Source of the DNA: Stenotrophomonas maltophilia R551-3
GTDB taxonomy: Bacteria; Pseudomonadota; Gammaproteobacteria; Xanthomonadales; Xanthomonadaceae
Length of the DNA: 64,000 nucleotides
Assembly (NCBI RefSeq): GCF_000020665.1
Contig: NC_011071.1
Coordinates: 4,330,501-4,394,500, forward strand
Reading direction: 5' to 3'
Shown piece after piece: positions 40,958 through 48,951 of this stretch; the first letter of the stretch is position 1; each line of letters starts with the position of its first letter. Below the pieces are notes generated by a model, which saw only the letters and a list, made by a program, of their open reading frames with translations, ran no database searches and was not told the DNA's origin. The position numbers and the translations under genes were made by a program.

Positions 40958-41896
40958 ATGCGCATCCTGATCCTCGGCGCCGGCGGTACCGGCGGTTACT
41001 TCGGCGGTCGCCTGGCTCAGGCTGGCGTGGACGTGACCTTCCTGGTGCGCCCCGCACGCGCCGCCCAGCTGGACCGCGACGGCCTGGTCATCCGCAGTCC
41101 GCTCGGCGACGCCAGCTTCCCGGTGCAGCACGTCACCGCCGACGCCCTGCCCGCGCTTGCCGCACAGAAGCCGTTCGATCTGGTCATCCTCAGCTGCAAG
41201 GCCTACGACCTGGACAGCTCGATCGATGCCATCGCGCCGGCAGTCGGTGCGAACACCACCGTGCTGCCGATCCTCAACGGCCTGCATCACTACAACGCGC
41301 TGGACCTGCGCTTCGGCCGCGACGCCGTGCTCGGCGGCCTGTGCTTCATCAGTGCCACCAAGGCCCCCGACGGCGCCGTGCTGCACTTGGGCAAGCCGGC
41401 CAAGCTCACCTTCGGCGAACGCGATGGCGGTGCGATCTCCACGCGCGTGCGTGCCTTCGCCGCCGCCTGTGCGCAGGCCAACCTCGATCACCTGGCCAGC
41501 GAGCATATCGGCCAGGAACAGTGGATCAAGTACACCTTCCTGACCGCGCTGGCCGCCGCCACCTGCCTGCTGCGCGCGGATATCGGCAGCATCGTCGCCA
41601 CCGATGATGGCGAGGCGATCGTGCGTGGCCTGTACGACGAGTGCCTGGCCGTGGCCGAAGCCGCCGGTGAGCCGATTCCCGATGCCGCGCAGGACACCGC
41701 CCGCGGCACCCTGACCCAGGCCGGTTCGGCGTTGAAGGCCTCGATGCTGCGTGATCTGGAAGCCGGCCAGCAGGTGGAAGCCGCGCAGATCGTCGGCGAC
41801 ATGCTGGCGCGCGCGCGCAAGGCCGACCAGGAAGGCCTGTTGCTGCAGGTCGCCTACAGCAGCCTGCAGGCCTACCAGGCACTGCGCGCCGCGTGA
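40958..41896 (+). CDS. panE: 2-dehydropantoate 2-reductase
   Basis: 312 residues. The N-terminal Rossmann motif 'ILGAGGTGGYFGGRLAQAG' binds NADPH, 'LPILNGLHHYNAL' lies near residue 105 and 'EQWIKYTFLTALAAATCLLR' near 190 carries the catalytic Lys. 'GSALKASMLRDLEAGQQVEA' near the C-terminus is the pantoate-binding segment with the conserved Ser and Glu. It makes pantoate for coenzyme A synthesis. A GTGA overlap couples it to the next gene (epimerase-like). Some ApbA/PanE paralogues act on other 2-keto acids; the motif set here favours PanE. Confidence 0.88.
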   Translation: MRILILGAGGTGGYFGGRLAQAGVDVTFLVRPARAAQLDRDGLVIRSPLGDASFPVQHVTADALPALAAQKPFDLVILSCKAYDLDSSIDAIAPAVGANTTVLPILNGLHHYNALDLRFGRDAVLGGLCFISATKAPDGAVLHLGKPAKLTFGERDGGAISTRVRAFAAACAQANLDHLASEHIGQEQWIKYTFLTALAAATCLLRADIGSIVATDDGEAIVRGLYDECLAVAEAAGEPIPDAAQDTARGTLTQAGSALKASMLRDLEAGQQVEAAQIVGDMLARARKADQEGLLLQVAYSSLQAYQALRAA

Positions 41897-42795
41897 GCGA
41901 CACGATGCAGGCCAGCGCCCTGCCCACACGGATGTTGATCCTCGGCATGGGCTGGAGCGGATGCGTGCTGGCCACGCATCTGCAGGCGTTGGGCGTACGT
42001 GTGGTCGGCACGGTGCGCGACCCCGCGTCGGCACCGCACGATGGGCTGCTGCGCCATCAGCTACGCGCCGACGCCACGCCATCGACGGCCCTGCTTGATG
42101 AGATCGCGCAGGCCGAGGCCGTGCTGTGCAGCGTGCCGCCCGACGCCGAGGGTGACCCGGCGCTGAGTCTGCTGCTGCCGGCACTGCAGGAAAGTCCGGC
42201 ACTTCGCTGGGTGGGCTATCTGTCATCCACGTCGGTCTATGCCGATCGGGCCGGCGGCTGGATCAACGAAACCAGCGTGGCCGATGCCACTGAAACGACC
42301 GGCATGCAACGCAGACGCGCCGAGGACCAGTGGCGTGCGCTGGCGGAGCAGCGCGGTATCGCCTCGGCAGTATTCCGCCTGCCCGGACTGTATGGACCGG
42401 GGCGCAATGCGCTGCTGCAGCTGGCGCAGGGACGTGCGCGCCACGTAGTGCGTCCTGGGCTGGTATTCAACCGCCTGCACGTGCAGGATCTGGCGGCGGT
42501 GATCATCGCCGCGATGCGGCGACCCGCCTTGAATGGCCTGTACCTGCCCAGCGACGACGAACCCGCACCGCCGCAGGATGTGCTCGCATATGCCGCGCAG
42601 CTGGGCGGCTTCGCGATGCCGCCTGCAATGGCGTGGGATGACCCGGCAGTAAGCCCGACGCTGCGGCGCTTCTACGAGAGCAGCAAGCGCATCGACAGCA
42701 CCGGTACGCGCGGGGCACTGGGCTGGGAGCCGAGCTTCCCGACGTATCGGGAAGGGCTGCGGGCGCTGGCCGCTTCGCAACCTTGCGGCATCTGA
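41893..42795 (+). CDS. NAD(P)-dependent epimerase/dehydratase-like SDR (YeeZ-type)
   Basis: 300 residues from a GTG start overlapping the panE stop (GTGA). The N-terminal nucleotide loop is 'MLILGMGWSGCVLATHLQAL'. 'YLSSTSVYADRAGGWINETS' with a YxxxR-type active-site area and 'FRLPGLYGPGRNALLQLAQG' follow the extended SDR / YeeZ-like pattern. The canonical YxxxK is replaced ('RRRAEDQW'), so catalysis is uncertain. It may act as an atypical epimerase or only bind a nucleotide. It is translated together with panE. Confidence 0.8.
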   Translation: MSDTMQASALPTRMLILGMGWSGCVLATHLQALGVRVVGTVRDPASAPHDGLLRHQLRADATPSTALLDEIAQAEAVLCSVPPDAEGDPALSLLLPALQESPALRWVGYLSSTSVYADRAGGWINETSVADATETTGMQRRRAEDQWRALAEQRGIASAVFRLPGLYGPGRNALLQLAQGRARHVVRPGLVFNRLHVQDLAAVIIAAMRRPALNGLYLPSDDEPAPPQDVLAYAAQLGGFAMPPAMAWDDPAVSPTLRRFYESSKRIDSTGTRGALGWEPSFPTYREGLRALAASQPCGI

Positions 42796-42799
42796 TGCG

Positions 42800-42857
42800 G
42801 TAGTGCCGGCCGCTGGCCGGCAATCAAGATGTGCTGCCGGCCAGCGGCCGGCACTAC
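42800..42857. repeat. Inverted SMAG pair
   Basis: GTAGTGCCGGCCGCTGGCCG-type copy at 42800-42822 and its inverse ending CACTAC at 42835-42857. It lies between the convergent epimerase and tatD genes and is a strong hairpin, likely a bidirectional terminator. Confidence 0.92.
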
Positions 42858-42861
42858 CCGA

Positions 42862-43665
42862 TCAACCCGCGTCGGGCAGGTGGAAGAACGTACGCGTCGC
42901 CGCAGTCGCATTGGCTGCGGTTACCGCCACGTCTTCGCCCCGATCGCGCGCCAGTTCCTCGACGATGTGCGAGAGGAACATCGGTTCGTTGCGGCGGTCC
43001 TTCGGCATCGGCTTCAACGTGCGCGGCAGCAGGTACGGTGCGTCGGTCTCGATCATCAACCTGTTGGCCGGGATGTTCTTCACCAGTTCGCGCAGGTGCG
43101 CGCCACGGCGTTCGTCGCACAACCAGCCGGTGATACCGATGTACCAATCCTGGTCCAGGTAGTCGAACAGCTCGTCGCGTTCGCCGGTGAAGCAGTGCAC
43201 CACCGCAGGGCCGATGCGACCCTCGAAGTTCTTCATCTGTGCCATGAAGTCGGCATGCGCGTCTCGCTGGTGCAGGAACAGGGGCTTGCCATTGTCCGCG
43301 GCCAGCTGCAGCTGGCGCTCGAACGCACGGTGCTGGGCCGGGCGCGGCGAGAAGTCACGGAAGTAGTCCAGCCCGCACTCGCCCACCGCCACCACTTCCG
43401 GGTGCGCATGCAGCGCGCGCATCTCGGCATCGCATTCCTCGGTGTATTCCACAGCGTGGTGCGGGTGCACGCCGGCGGTGGCATACAGGAAACCCGGGTG
43501 CTGCTGCGCCAGCTGCACGGCCAGCGGCGAGTGCTCGCGGCTGGCGCCGGTAATGACCATCTGCACCACGCCGGCCTGCCGTGCGCGGTCCAGCACGGCG
43601 TCGCGGTCACGGTCGAAGGAGTCGTGGGTCAGGTTGGCGCCGATATCGATCAGGTGCATGGTCAT
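42862..43665 (-). CDS. tatD: TatD-family 3'-5' exonuclease / metal-dependent hydrolase
   Basis: 267 residues (E. coli TatD 260). The N-terminus 'LIDIGANLTHDSFDRDRDAV', 'TAGVHPHHAVEY', 'AVGECGLDYFRDF', 'PLFLHQRDAHADFM', 'VVHCFTGERDEL' and 'RLMIETDAPYLLPRTLKP' carry the metal-binding His/Glu/Asp set and match TatD rather than YcfH or YjjV. It is an Mg2+-dependent DNA/RNA exonuclease with roles in repair. An ATG two codons downstream is an alternative start. It is divergent from hrpB (61 bp between starts). Confidence 0.92.
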   Translation of the reverse strand: MTMHLIDIGANLTHDSFDRDRDAVLDRARQAGVVQMVITGASREHSPLAVQLAQQHPGFLYATAGVHPHHAVEYTEECDAEMRALHAHPEVVAVGECGLDYFRDFSPRPAQHRAFERQLQLAADNGKPLFLHQRDAHADFMAQMKNFEGRIGPAVVHCFTGERDELFDYLDQDWYIGITGWLCDERRGAHLRELVKNIPANRLMIETDAPYLLPRTLKPMPKDRRNEPMFLSHIVEELARDRGEDVAVTAANATAATRTFFHLPDAG

Positions 43666-43726
43666 CGCGGGGGAAAAGTGCCCGCGCATTGTACCTGCGG
43701 CTGCCGTGGCCCTTTATCCTTTGCAC

Positions 43727-46231
43727 ATGAACGCCCCGCTCTTCCCGATTTCCCCGCTGTTGCCGCAGATCCAGCAGCACCTGGCCACGCAGCCGCGGCT
43801 GGTGCTGGAGGCCCCGCCCGGCGCCGGCAAGACCACCCAGGTGCCACTGGCCCTGCTCGATGCGCCGTGGCTGCAGGACCGGAAGATCATCATGCTGGAA
43901 CCGCGCCGGGTGGCAGCGCGCAGCGCCGCACTGTTCATGGCGCGGCAGCTGGGCGAAGAGGTGGGCGGCACCGTCGGTTACCGCATCCGCTTCGAGAACA
44001 AGGTCTCCGCGCGTACGCGGATTGAAGTCGTCACCGAGGGCATCCTGACCCGCATGCTGCAGGACGACCCGATGCTGGAAACGGTCGGCGCGATCCTGTT
44101 CGATGAATTCCACGAACGCCACCTCAGTGGCGACCTCGGCCTGGCCCTGGCGCTGGACGTGCAGGCGCAGCTACGCGAGGACCTGCGCCTGGTGGTGATG
44201 TCGGCCACGCTGGATGGCGAGCGACTTGCCCGCTTCCTTGATGCGCCGCGCCTGAGCAGCGAGGGCCGCAGCTACCCGGTGACGGTCAGCCATTTCCCGG
44301 CGCGCCGCGACGAGGCGCTGGAGCTGCAGGTCCGCCGCGCCGTGCAGCAGGCGCTGGCCGAGCATCCCGGTGACCTGCTGGTATTCCTGCCCGGCCAGCG
44401 CGAGATCGCGCGGGTGCAGGCCGGGCTGCAGGAATCGCTGGATGCCGGCGTGGAAGTGCTGGCTCTGCACGGTGAGCTGCCAGTGGAACAGCAGGCGCGG
44501 GTATTGCAGGCGTCCAGTGATGGCCGCCGCCGCGTGGTACTGGCCACCAACGTCGCCGAGTCCTCGGTGACGCTGCCCGGCGTGCGCGTGGTGATCGACA
44601 GCGGCCAGGCACGCGAGCCGCGCTACGACCCCAACAGCGGCTTCACCCGGCTGGACGTGGTGGCCATCGCGCAGGCATCGGCCGACCAGCGCGCGGGCCG
44701 CGCCGGCCGTGTCGCCGAGGGCGTGGCGTGGCGGCTGTGGCCGCAGTCGCAGCGGCTGGAGCCGCAGCGCCGCGCCGAAATCGATCAGGTCGAGCTGGCC
44801 GGACTGGCGCTGGAACTGGCCGCCTGGGGCAGCAGCGACCTGCGCTTCCTCGATCCGCCACCGGCCGGCCCGATGGGTGCCGCCCGCGAACTGCTGCAGC
44901 GGCTCGGCGCGCTGTCCAGCAGCGGCGCGATCACCGCACTCGGCCGGCGCGTGCTGGCGCTGGGTACGCATCCGCGGATGGCGGCGATGCTGCTGGCGGC
45001 GCCCGGTGCACGTGCGCAAGCCCTGGCCGCCGACCTGGCCGCCTTGCTGGAGGCGCGCGACCCGCTGCGCCAGGGCGGTGACGCGCTGGCGGCGCGTTGG
45101 CGTGCGCTGGCGGCGTTCCGCAATGGCCGCGCACCGGGCGACGCCAACCGCAGCGGCCTGGCCGCGATTGATGCCGCCGCCAAACAGTGGCGACGTCGCC
45201 TGCGCTGCGATGCCGCACCGCCGGCCAGCATCGAAGCCCATGAACTCGGTGACCTGCTCGCACACGCCTTCCCCGACCGCATCGGTTTCCAGCACCCCAG
45301 CGACCCGCTGCGCTACCTGTTGGCCAATGGCCGCAGCACGCGCCTGCACGAATTGAGTGACCTGCGCGGCGAACCCTGGCTTGTGGCCAGTGAACTGCGC
45401 TTCGAGGCACGCGACGCACTGCTGCTGCGTGCAGCACCGGTGGACGAAGACCAGCTGCGCAAGGCGTGGCCGGAGCGCTTCGTCACAGAAGACGTGGTGC
45501 GCTGGGACAGCGAGCGCCGCGCCCTGGTGGCACTGCGCGAGACCCGTTTCGACCGCATCGTGCTGGACAGCCGCTCGGCCGGCCGGGTCGATCCGCAGCA
45601 CGCCGCACAGGCCCTGACCGATGCGGTCGCCGAACTTGGCCTGCAGGCCTTGCCGTGGACCGAAGGCCTGCGCCAGTGGCAGGCACGGGTGGAATCGCTG
45701 CGGCGCTGGATGCCCGAGCTCGGCCTGCCCGATTGCAGCGACGACGCCCTGCTGGCCACGCGCGCGCAATGGCTGCAGCCTGCGTTCGCCGGCAGGACGC
45801 GACTGGATGCGCTGGATGAATCCAGCTTCGGCGAAGCGATGAAGTCGCCTCTGGAGTGGTCACAGCGTCAGCTGGTCGAGCGTCATGCGCCGACCCGCAT
45901 CACCGTGCCGTCCGGGCTGGAGCGGCCGATCACCTATGCGCTGGACAGCGAGAGCGGCGAACCGCTGCCGCCGGTGCTGGCGGTGAAGCTGCAGGAACTG
46001 TTCGGCCTGGCTGACACCCCGCGCATCGCCGACGGCCGCGTGCCGCTCACCCTGCACCTGCTCTCGCCCGGTGGCCGCCCGCTGCAGGTCACCCAGGACC
46101 TGCGCAACTTCTGGGAAAACACCTATGCCGAAGTGAAGAAGGAAATGAAGGGCCGCTACCCGCGCCATCCGTGGCCGGATGATCCGTGGACGGCGACGGC
46201 CACGCACCGGGCCAAGCCGCGCGGCACCTGA
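43727..46231 (+). CDS. hrpB: ATP-dependent helicase HrpB (DEAH-box)
   Basis: 834 residues (E. coli HrpB 809). Walker A is 'LEAPPGAGKTTQVPLALL', motif II 'LFDEFHERHLSGDL', motif III 'VMSATLDG', motif V 'ATNVAESSVTLPGV' and motif VI 'QRAGRAGRV'. The C-terminal HrpB extension includes 'VKKEMKGRYPRHPWPDDPW'. HrpB is a DEAH helicase associated with peptidoglycan or RNA processing; the exact role is unclear. This is not the unrelated type III secretion hrpB gene. The start gives MNAPLFPISPLLPQIQQHLA, just before the helicase core. Confidence 0.95.
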   Translation: MNAPLFPISPLLPQIQQHLATQPRLVLEAPPGAGKTTQVPLALLDAPWLQDRKIIMLEPRRVAARSAALFMARQLGEEVGGTVGYRIRFENKVSARTRIEVVTEGILTRMLQDDPMLETVGAILFDEFHERHLSGDLGLALALDVQAQLREDLRLVVMSATLDGERLARFLDAPRLSSEGRSYPVTVSHFPARRDEALELQVRRAVQQALAEHPGDLLVFLPGQREIARVQAGLQESLDAGVEVLALHGELPVEQQARVLQASSDGRRRVVLATNVAESSVTLPGVRVVIDSGQAREPRYDPNSGFTRLDVVAIAQASADQRAGRAGRVAEGVAWRLWPQSQRLEPQRRAEIDQVELAGLALELAAWGSSDLRFLDPPPAGPMGAARELLQRLGALSSSGAITALGRRVLALGTHPRMAAMLLAAPGARAQALAADLAALLEARDPLRQGGDALAARWRALAAFRNGRAPGDANRSGLAAIDAAAKQWRRRLRCDAAPPASIEAHELGDLLAHAFPDRIGFQHPSDPLRYLLANGRSTRLHELSDLRGEPWLVASELRFEARDALLLRAAPVDEDQLRKAWPERFVTEDVVRWDSERRALVALRETRFDRIVLDSRSAGRVDPQHAAQALTDAVAELGLQALPWTEGLRQWQARVESLRRWMPELGLPDCSDDALLATRAQWLQPAFAGRTRLDALDESSFGEAMKSPLEWSQRQLVERHAPTRITVPSGLERPITYALDSESGEPLPPVLAVKLQELFGLADTPRIADGRVPLTLHLLSPGGRPLQVTQDLRNFWENTYAEVKKEMKGRYPRHPWPDDPWTATATHRAKPRGT

Positions 46232-46234
46232 CCG

Positions 46235-46306
46235 GTAGTGCCGGCCGCTGGCCGGCAATGCTCTCCACATGGTGCTCCGAGGTTGCCGGCCAGCGGCCGA
46301 CACTAC
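46235..46306. repeat. Inverted SMAG pair
   Basis: GTAGTGCCGGCCGCTGGCCG-type at 46235-46257 and an inverse copy with one stem variation (GCGGCCGACACTAC) at 46284-46306, just after hrpB. Confidence 0.9.
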
Positions 46307-46432
46307 CGGCTGTGGACCCTGCCTGATCCTGAATGGCTGCGGTAGAGTCACACCACGTGCGACCCCGACTGACATACCGTTTACGGGCAACGCGCGACAC
46401 TGGACTTCGACCCGAGGCAAAGGACCCCCCGC

Positions 46433-46807
46433 ATGAGCAAGCTGACCGTAATCACCGACCGCGCTCTGGAGCGCGCCCTGGAGCTGGCCCACACCGCCGG
46501 CGACGGCCTCAAGAGCGCCGGTGGCAGCCTGCGCAGTGCCGACTGGATCAAGACCGGTGCCGCCATTGGCGCGGTGAAGACTGGCGGCAAGGCCGCGACC
46601 AGGTTCGCGCGCCGCAACCCGGCAGTCGCCGTGGCTGCCGCAGCCGTTGGCGTCGGCCTGCTTGGCTATGCGCTGTACCGCAAGCAGCAGAAGAAGAAGG
46701 CCGCGCAGGGCCATGTGGTGAACGGCCAGGCCCAGCGCATCAATGCGCGCGACCGCCGCAACGACACCGTGGTCGACGAGCACAGCGACATCGGCAGCGA
46801 CGCCTGA
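46433..46807 (+). CDS. Small basic membrane protein, 124 aa
   Basis: Starts MSKLTVITDRALERALELAH. A charged N-terminal helix of about 60 residues precedes one membrane helix (residues about 62-82, PAVAVAAAAVGVGLLGYALY). A Lys-rich stop-transfer (RKQQKKKAAQ) and a polar tail follow. The layout resembles small stress or envelope-associated proteins of the ElaB/YqjD type, which bind ribosomes through a C-terminal anchor, but the helix here is internal. The function is not assigned. Two inverted GGGTCAGAGCCC repeats follow. Confidence 0.65.
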   Translation: MSKLTVITDRALERALELAHTAGDGLKSAGGSLRSADWIKTGAAIGAVKTGGKAATRFARRNPAVAVAAAAVGVGLLGYALYRKQQKKKAAQGHVVNGQAQRINARDRRNDTVVDEHSDIGSDA

Positions 46808-46814
46808 GTCTGCC

Positions 46815-46904
46815 GGGGTCAGAGCCCTTCCTGCGGAAGGGATCTGACCCTTGAAGCTGCAGGTCCACCGGGGTCGGATCCCTTCCGCAGGAAGGGCTCT
46901 GACC
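46815..46904. repeat. Inverted pair of GGGGTCAGAGCCC-family palindromes
   Basis: GGGGTCAGAGCCCTTCCTGC and the complementary half at 46815-46850, then a nearly exact inverse copy at 46869-46904. Each unit is itself a hairpin, and together they can form one long cruciform. Confidence 0.9.
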
Positions 46905-46918
46905 CATCAGCTACATGA

Positions 46919-46949
46919 GGGCCGGACACCGGAAGGTATCCGGCCCTTT
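46919..46949. terminator. Rho-independent terminator
   Basis: Stem GGGCCGGA / TCCGGCCC with a 12-nt loop followed by TTT. It lies between the convergent 124-aa gene and rluE. Confidence 0.75.
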
Positions 46950-46954
46950 CTGCA

Positions 46955-47524
46955 TCAACCGATCTGCCGCCACTGCCCCGGCTGCAGGTCGTCCAGCCGG
47001 TACGGCCCCATCGACACGCGTACCAGCCGCAGCGTCGGCAGGTTCACCGCCGCAGTCATCCGCCGCACCTGGCGGTTGCGGCCCTCGCGGATCGTGATCG
47101 CCAGCCAGCTGTCGGGTACGGTCTTGCGGAAGCGAACCGGCGGATCACGCGTCCACAGCGACGGCGCCGGATCGAGGCGCTCGATCTTCGCCGGCAGGGT
47201 CGGCCCGTCATTGAGCACCACGCCCGTGCGAAGCTGCTGCAGCTGTTCGTCGCTGGGCATGCCTTCCACCTGCACCCAGTAGGTCTTATCCGCCTTGTGC
47301 TTCGGGTCGGTCAGCTTGTGCGCCAGCGTACCGTTGTCGGTCAACAGCAGCAGGCCCTCGCTGTCATGGTCCAGGCGCCCGGCGGCATACACGCGCGGCG
47401 GCAGGCCGAACCCGGCCAGCGTCGGCCGCGGCGGCACGCTGCGGTCGGTGAACTGGCAGAGCACGTTGAAGGGCTTGTTGAAGGCAATCAGCATTGCGGG
47501 CACGGCAGTCGGCAGGTGGGGCAT
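46955..47524 (-). CDS. rluE: 23S rRNA pseudouridine(2457) synthase
   Basis: 189 residues from the first ATG; the Met 10 codons later (MLIAFNKPFNVLCQFTD) is an equally plausible start, as homology begins there. The catalytic Asp is in 'VYAAGRLDHDSEGLLLLTDN', with 'DKTYWVQVEGMP', 'LNDGPTLPA', 'WLAITIREGRNRQVRRMTAA' and 'LRLVRVSMGPY'. All follow E. coli RluE and the RsuA superfamily. It isomerises a uridine in helix 89 of 23S rRNA. The N-terminal S4-like domain is absent, as in RluE. It is monocistronic. Confidence 0.92.
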   Translation of the reverse strand: MPHLPTAVPAMLIAFNKPFNVLCQFTDRSVPPRPTLAGFGLPPRVYAAGRLDHDSEGLLLLTDNGTLAHKLTDPKHKADKTYWVQVEGMPSDEQLQQLRTGVVLNDGPTLPAKIERLDPAPSLWTRDPPVRFRKTVPDSWLAITIREGRNRQVRRMTAAVNLPTLRLVRVSMGPYRLDDLQPGQWRQIG

Positions 47525-47562
47525 TGTCCCATTCCCGCATCGCCGCCGCGATCACCGGCTAC

Positions 47563-47823
47563 TCAGCCGAAGACCTTCCTTTCCATCAACAGCGCAACAA
47601 GCACCAGCACGACGCCGCACGTGGCGGCAGCGTTGGCGCGGTACCGCAGCCGCGCTACCGGTGGGCAGGTCCTGCGCGCGCGTTCGTCCAGCAGGCAACC
47701 AACCAGCAGCACCGCAAAACCTGCCGCCGCCACGAGGTCATGCACGTGACCAGCATGGAAGACGAAGGCGTACAACCGCGGCAGCGCCATCAATGCGAAG
47801 GCGAAGTACAGCACTTTCTTCAA
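47563..47823 (-). CDS. Small membrane protein, about 86 aa
   Basis: Two to three membrane helices (KVLYFAFALMALPRLYAFVF, LVAAAGFAVLLVGCLLDERA, ANAAATCGVVLVLVALLMER). The frame stays open to 47901, but that extension is encoded by a CCGGGCATTGCCCGG repeat, so I prefer a TTG start at 47823, which has GGAG 8 nt upstream. A GTG at 47814 is the alternative. No family is recognised. It lies between rluE and the methyltransferase on the same strand. Confidence 0.55.
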   Translation of the reverse strand: MKKVLYFAFALMALPRLYAFVFHAGHVHDLVAAAGFAVLLVGCLLDERARRTCPPVARLRYRANAAATCGVVLVLVALLMERKVFG

Positions 47824-47844
47824 CAGGACACTCCATTGACGGCA

Positions 47845-47866
47845 GCGCCGGGCATTGCCCGGCAGC
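47845..47866. repeat. SMAG-like palindrome
   Basis: GCGCCGGGCATTGCCCGGC, a variant of the CCGGGCATGGCCCGG class, without the GTAG end. It lies between the small membrane gene and the methyltransferase stop. Confidence 0.6.
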
Positions 47867-47924
47867 CACCCATTCCGTCCAACTCCGCGCTGCGTGCTCA
47901 CCGGGCTGCGGCCCAGCCCACCCC

Positions 47925-48782
47925 TTACGGCTTGATGAAGCGCAGGGTCATGCGGTCGCTTTCGCCAATGTCCTGGTACTTCGCATCATCGGCCTTGTCG
48001 TGCTGGTTGGTCGGCGGCAGCGTCCACACGCCGTTCGGGTGGTCCTTGGTGTCACGCGGGTTGGCATTGACCTCGCTGCGCGCGTCCAGCTTGAAGCCGG
48101 CGGCTTCGGCCATCGCGATCACCTGCTGCTGGCCGACATAGCCGGTGTCATCGTCGTCGGCCACATCGGCCTTGGCGCGATGCTCGACCACGCCCAGCAC
48201 GCCGCCCGGCTTGAGCACGTTGAAGAAGCCCTGGAACATGCCCTGCGCCTGGCCGGCCTTGCGCCAGTTGTGCACGTTGCGGAAGGTCAGCACCACGTCG
48301 GCTGAACTGGCCGGGCCGAACACCGGCTTGGCCGGATCGTAGGCGACCACGGCGGTCTTGCCGAACTGGGCCGGCGCAGCGGCGTACTTCTTTTCCAGGC
48401 TGTCGCGGCTGCGCTGCTGGTAGTCACGGCCACGGCCTTCGGCAACGGCCATCGGATCGACCACGGCGGCAACGTAGTGGCCCTTGTCGTGCAGCAGCGG
48501 CGCCAGGATCTCCGAGTACCAGCCGTTGCCGGGGGTGATCTCGATGACGGTCTTTTCCGGCGCCACCTTGAAGAACGACAGCGTCTGCGCCGGATGACGA
48601 TAGCCATCGCGCTTGACGTTGTTGGCATCACGGGTCGACGCCTTCACCGCCGCATCGATGGCCGGTGACACCTGGATCTTCGCCGGCGCTACCGTGGCCG
48701 GTGCGGCGAACGCGGGAACAGCGGCAAGCAGGGCCGAAGCAAGCAGCAGGCGGCAACCACGCAGGGACGAAGCAGGCATCAT
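47925..48782 (-). CDS. Exported class I SAM-dependent methyltransferase
   Basis: 285 residues from ATGATG with GGAG 8 bp upstream. The signal peptide (RGCRLLLASALLAAVPAFAA) is followed by a Rossmann methyltransferase domain: 'KTVIEITPGNGWYSEILAPL' is motif I, 'HYVAAVVDPMA' motif II and 'FNVLKPGGVLGVVEHR' motif IV/V. SAM is not expected in the periplasm, yet the family (Xanthomonadaceae 'methyltransferase' with a signal peptide) keeps the binding motif. It may be a repurposed SAM-like fold, or export may use an unusual supply. The substrate is unknown. Confidence 0.85.
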   Translation of the reverse strand: MMPASSLRGCRLLLASALLAAVPAFAAPATVAPAKIQVSPAIDAAVKASTRDANNVKRDGYRHPAQTLSFFKVAPEKTVIEITPGNGWYSEILAPLLHDKGHYVAAVVDPMAVAEGRGRDYQQRSRDSLEKKYAAAPAQFGKTAVVAYDPAKPVFGPASSADVVLTFRNVHNWRKAGQAQGMFQGFFNVLKPGGVLGVVEHRAKADVADDDDTGYVGQQQVIAMAEAAGFKLDARSEVNANPRDTKDHPNGVWTLPPTNQHDKADDAKYQDIGESDRMTLRFIKP

Positions 48783-48951
48783 CGGAGCGACTCCAGCGGA
48801 AGATGCGGCGAGACTAGCAGCCGCGGCGTCCCAGGTGTTCACAAAACGTTAGCTGCGTGCGCATCGCGGAACACTGTTTTGTGGTCACCGCCGCAGCGCG
48901 GTCACACAACGCGTTCTATTCTGGAGCACTTCCCCCAAGGAGTCCGTGCCC

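Noticed and set aside
43727..46231. Type III secretion regulator HrpB
   Set aside because: The sequence has complete DEAH helicase motifs; only the name is shared with the plant-pathogen hrp cluster.
47824..47901. N-terminal extension of the small membrane protein at 47563
   Set aside because: The stretch is mainly a CCGGGCATTGCCCGG repeat; a start after it with GGAG spacing is more likely.
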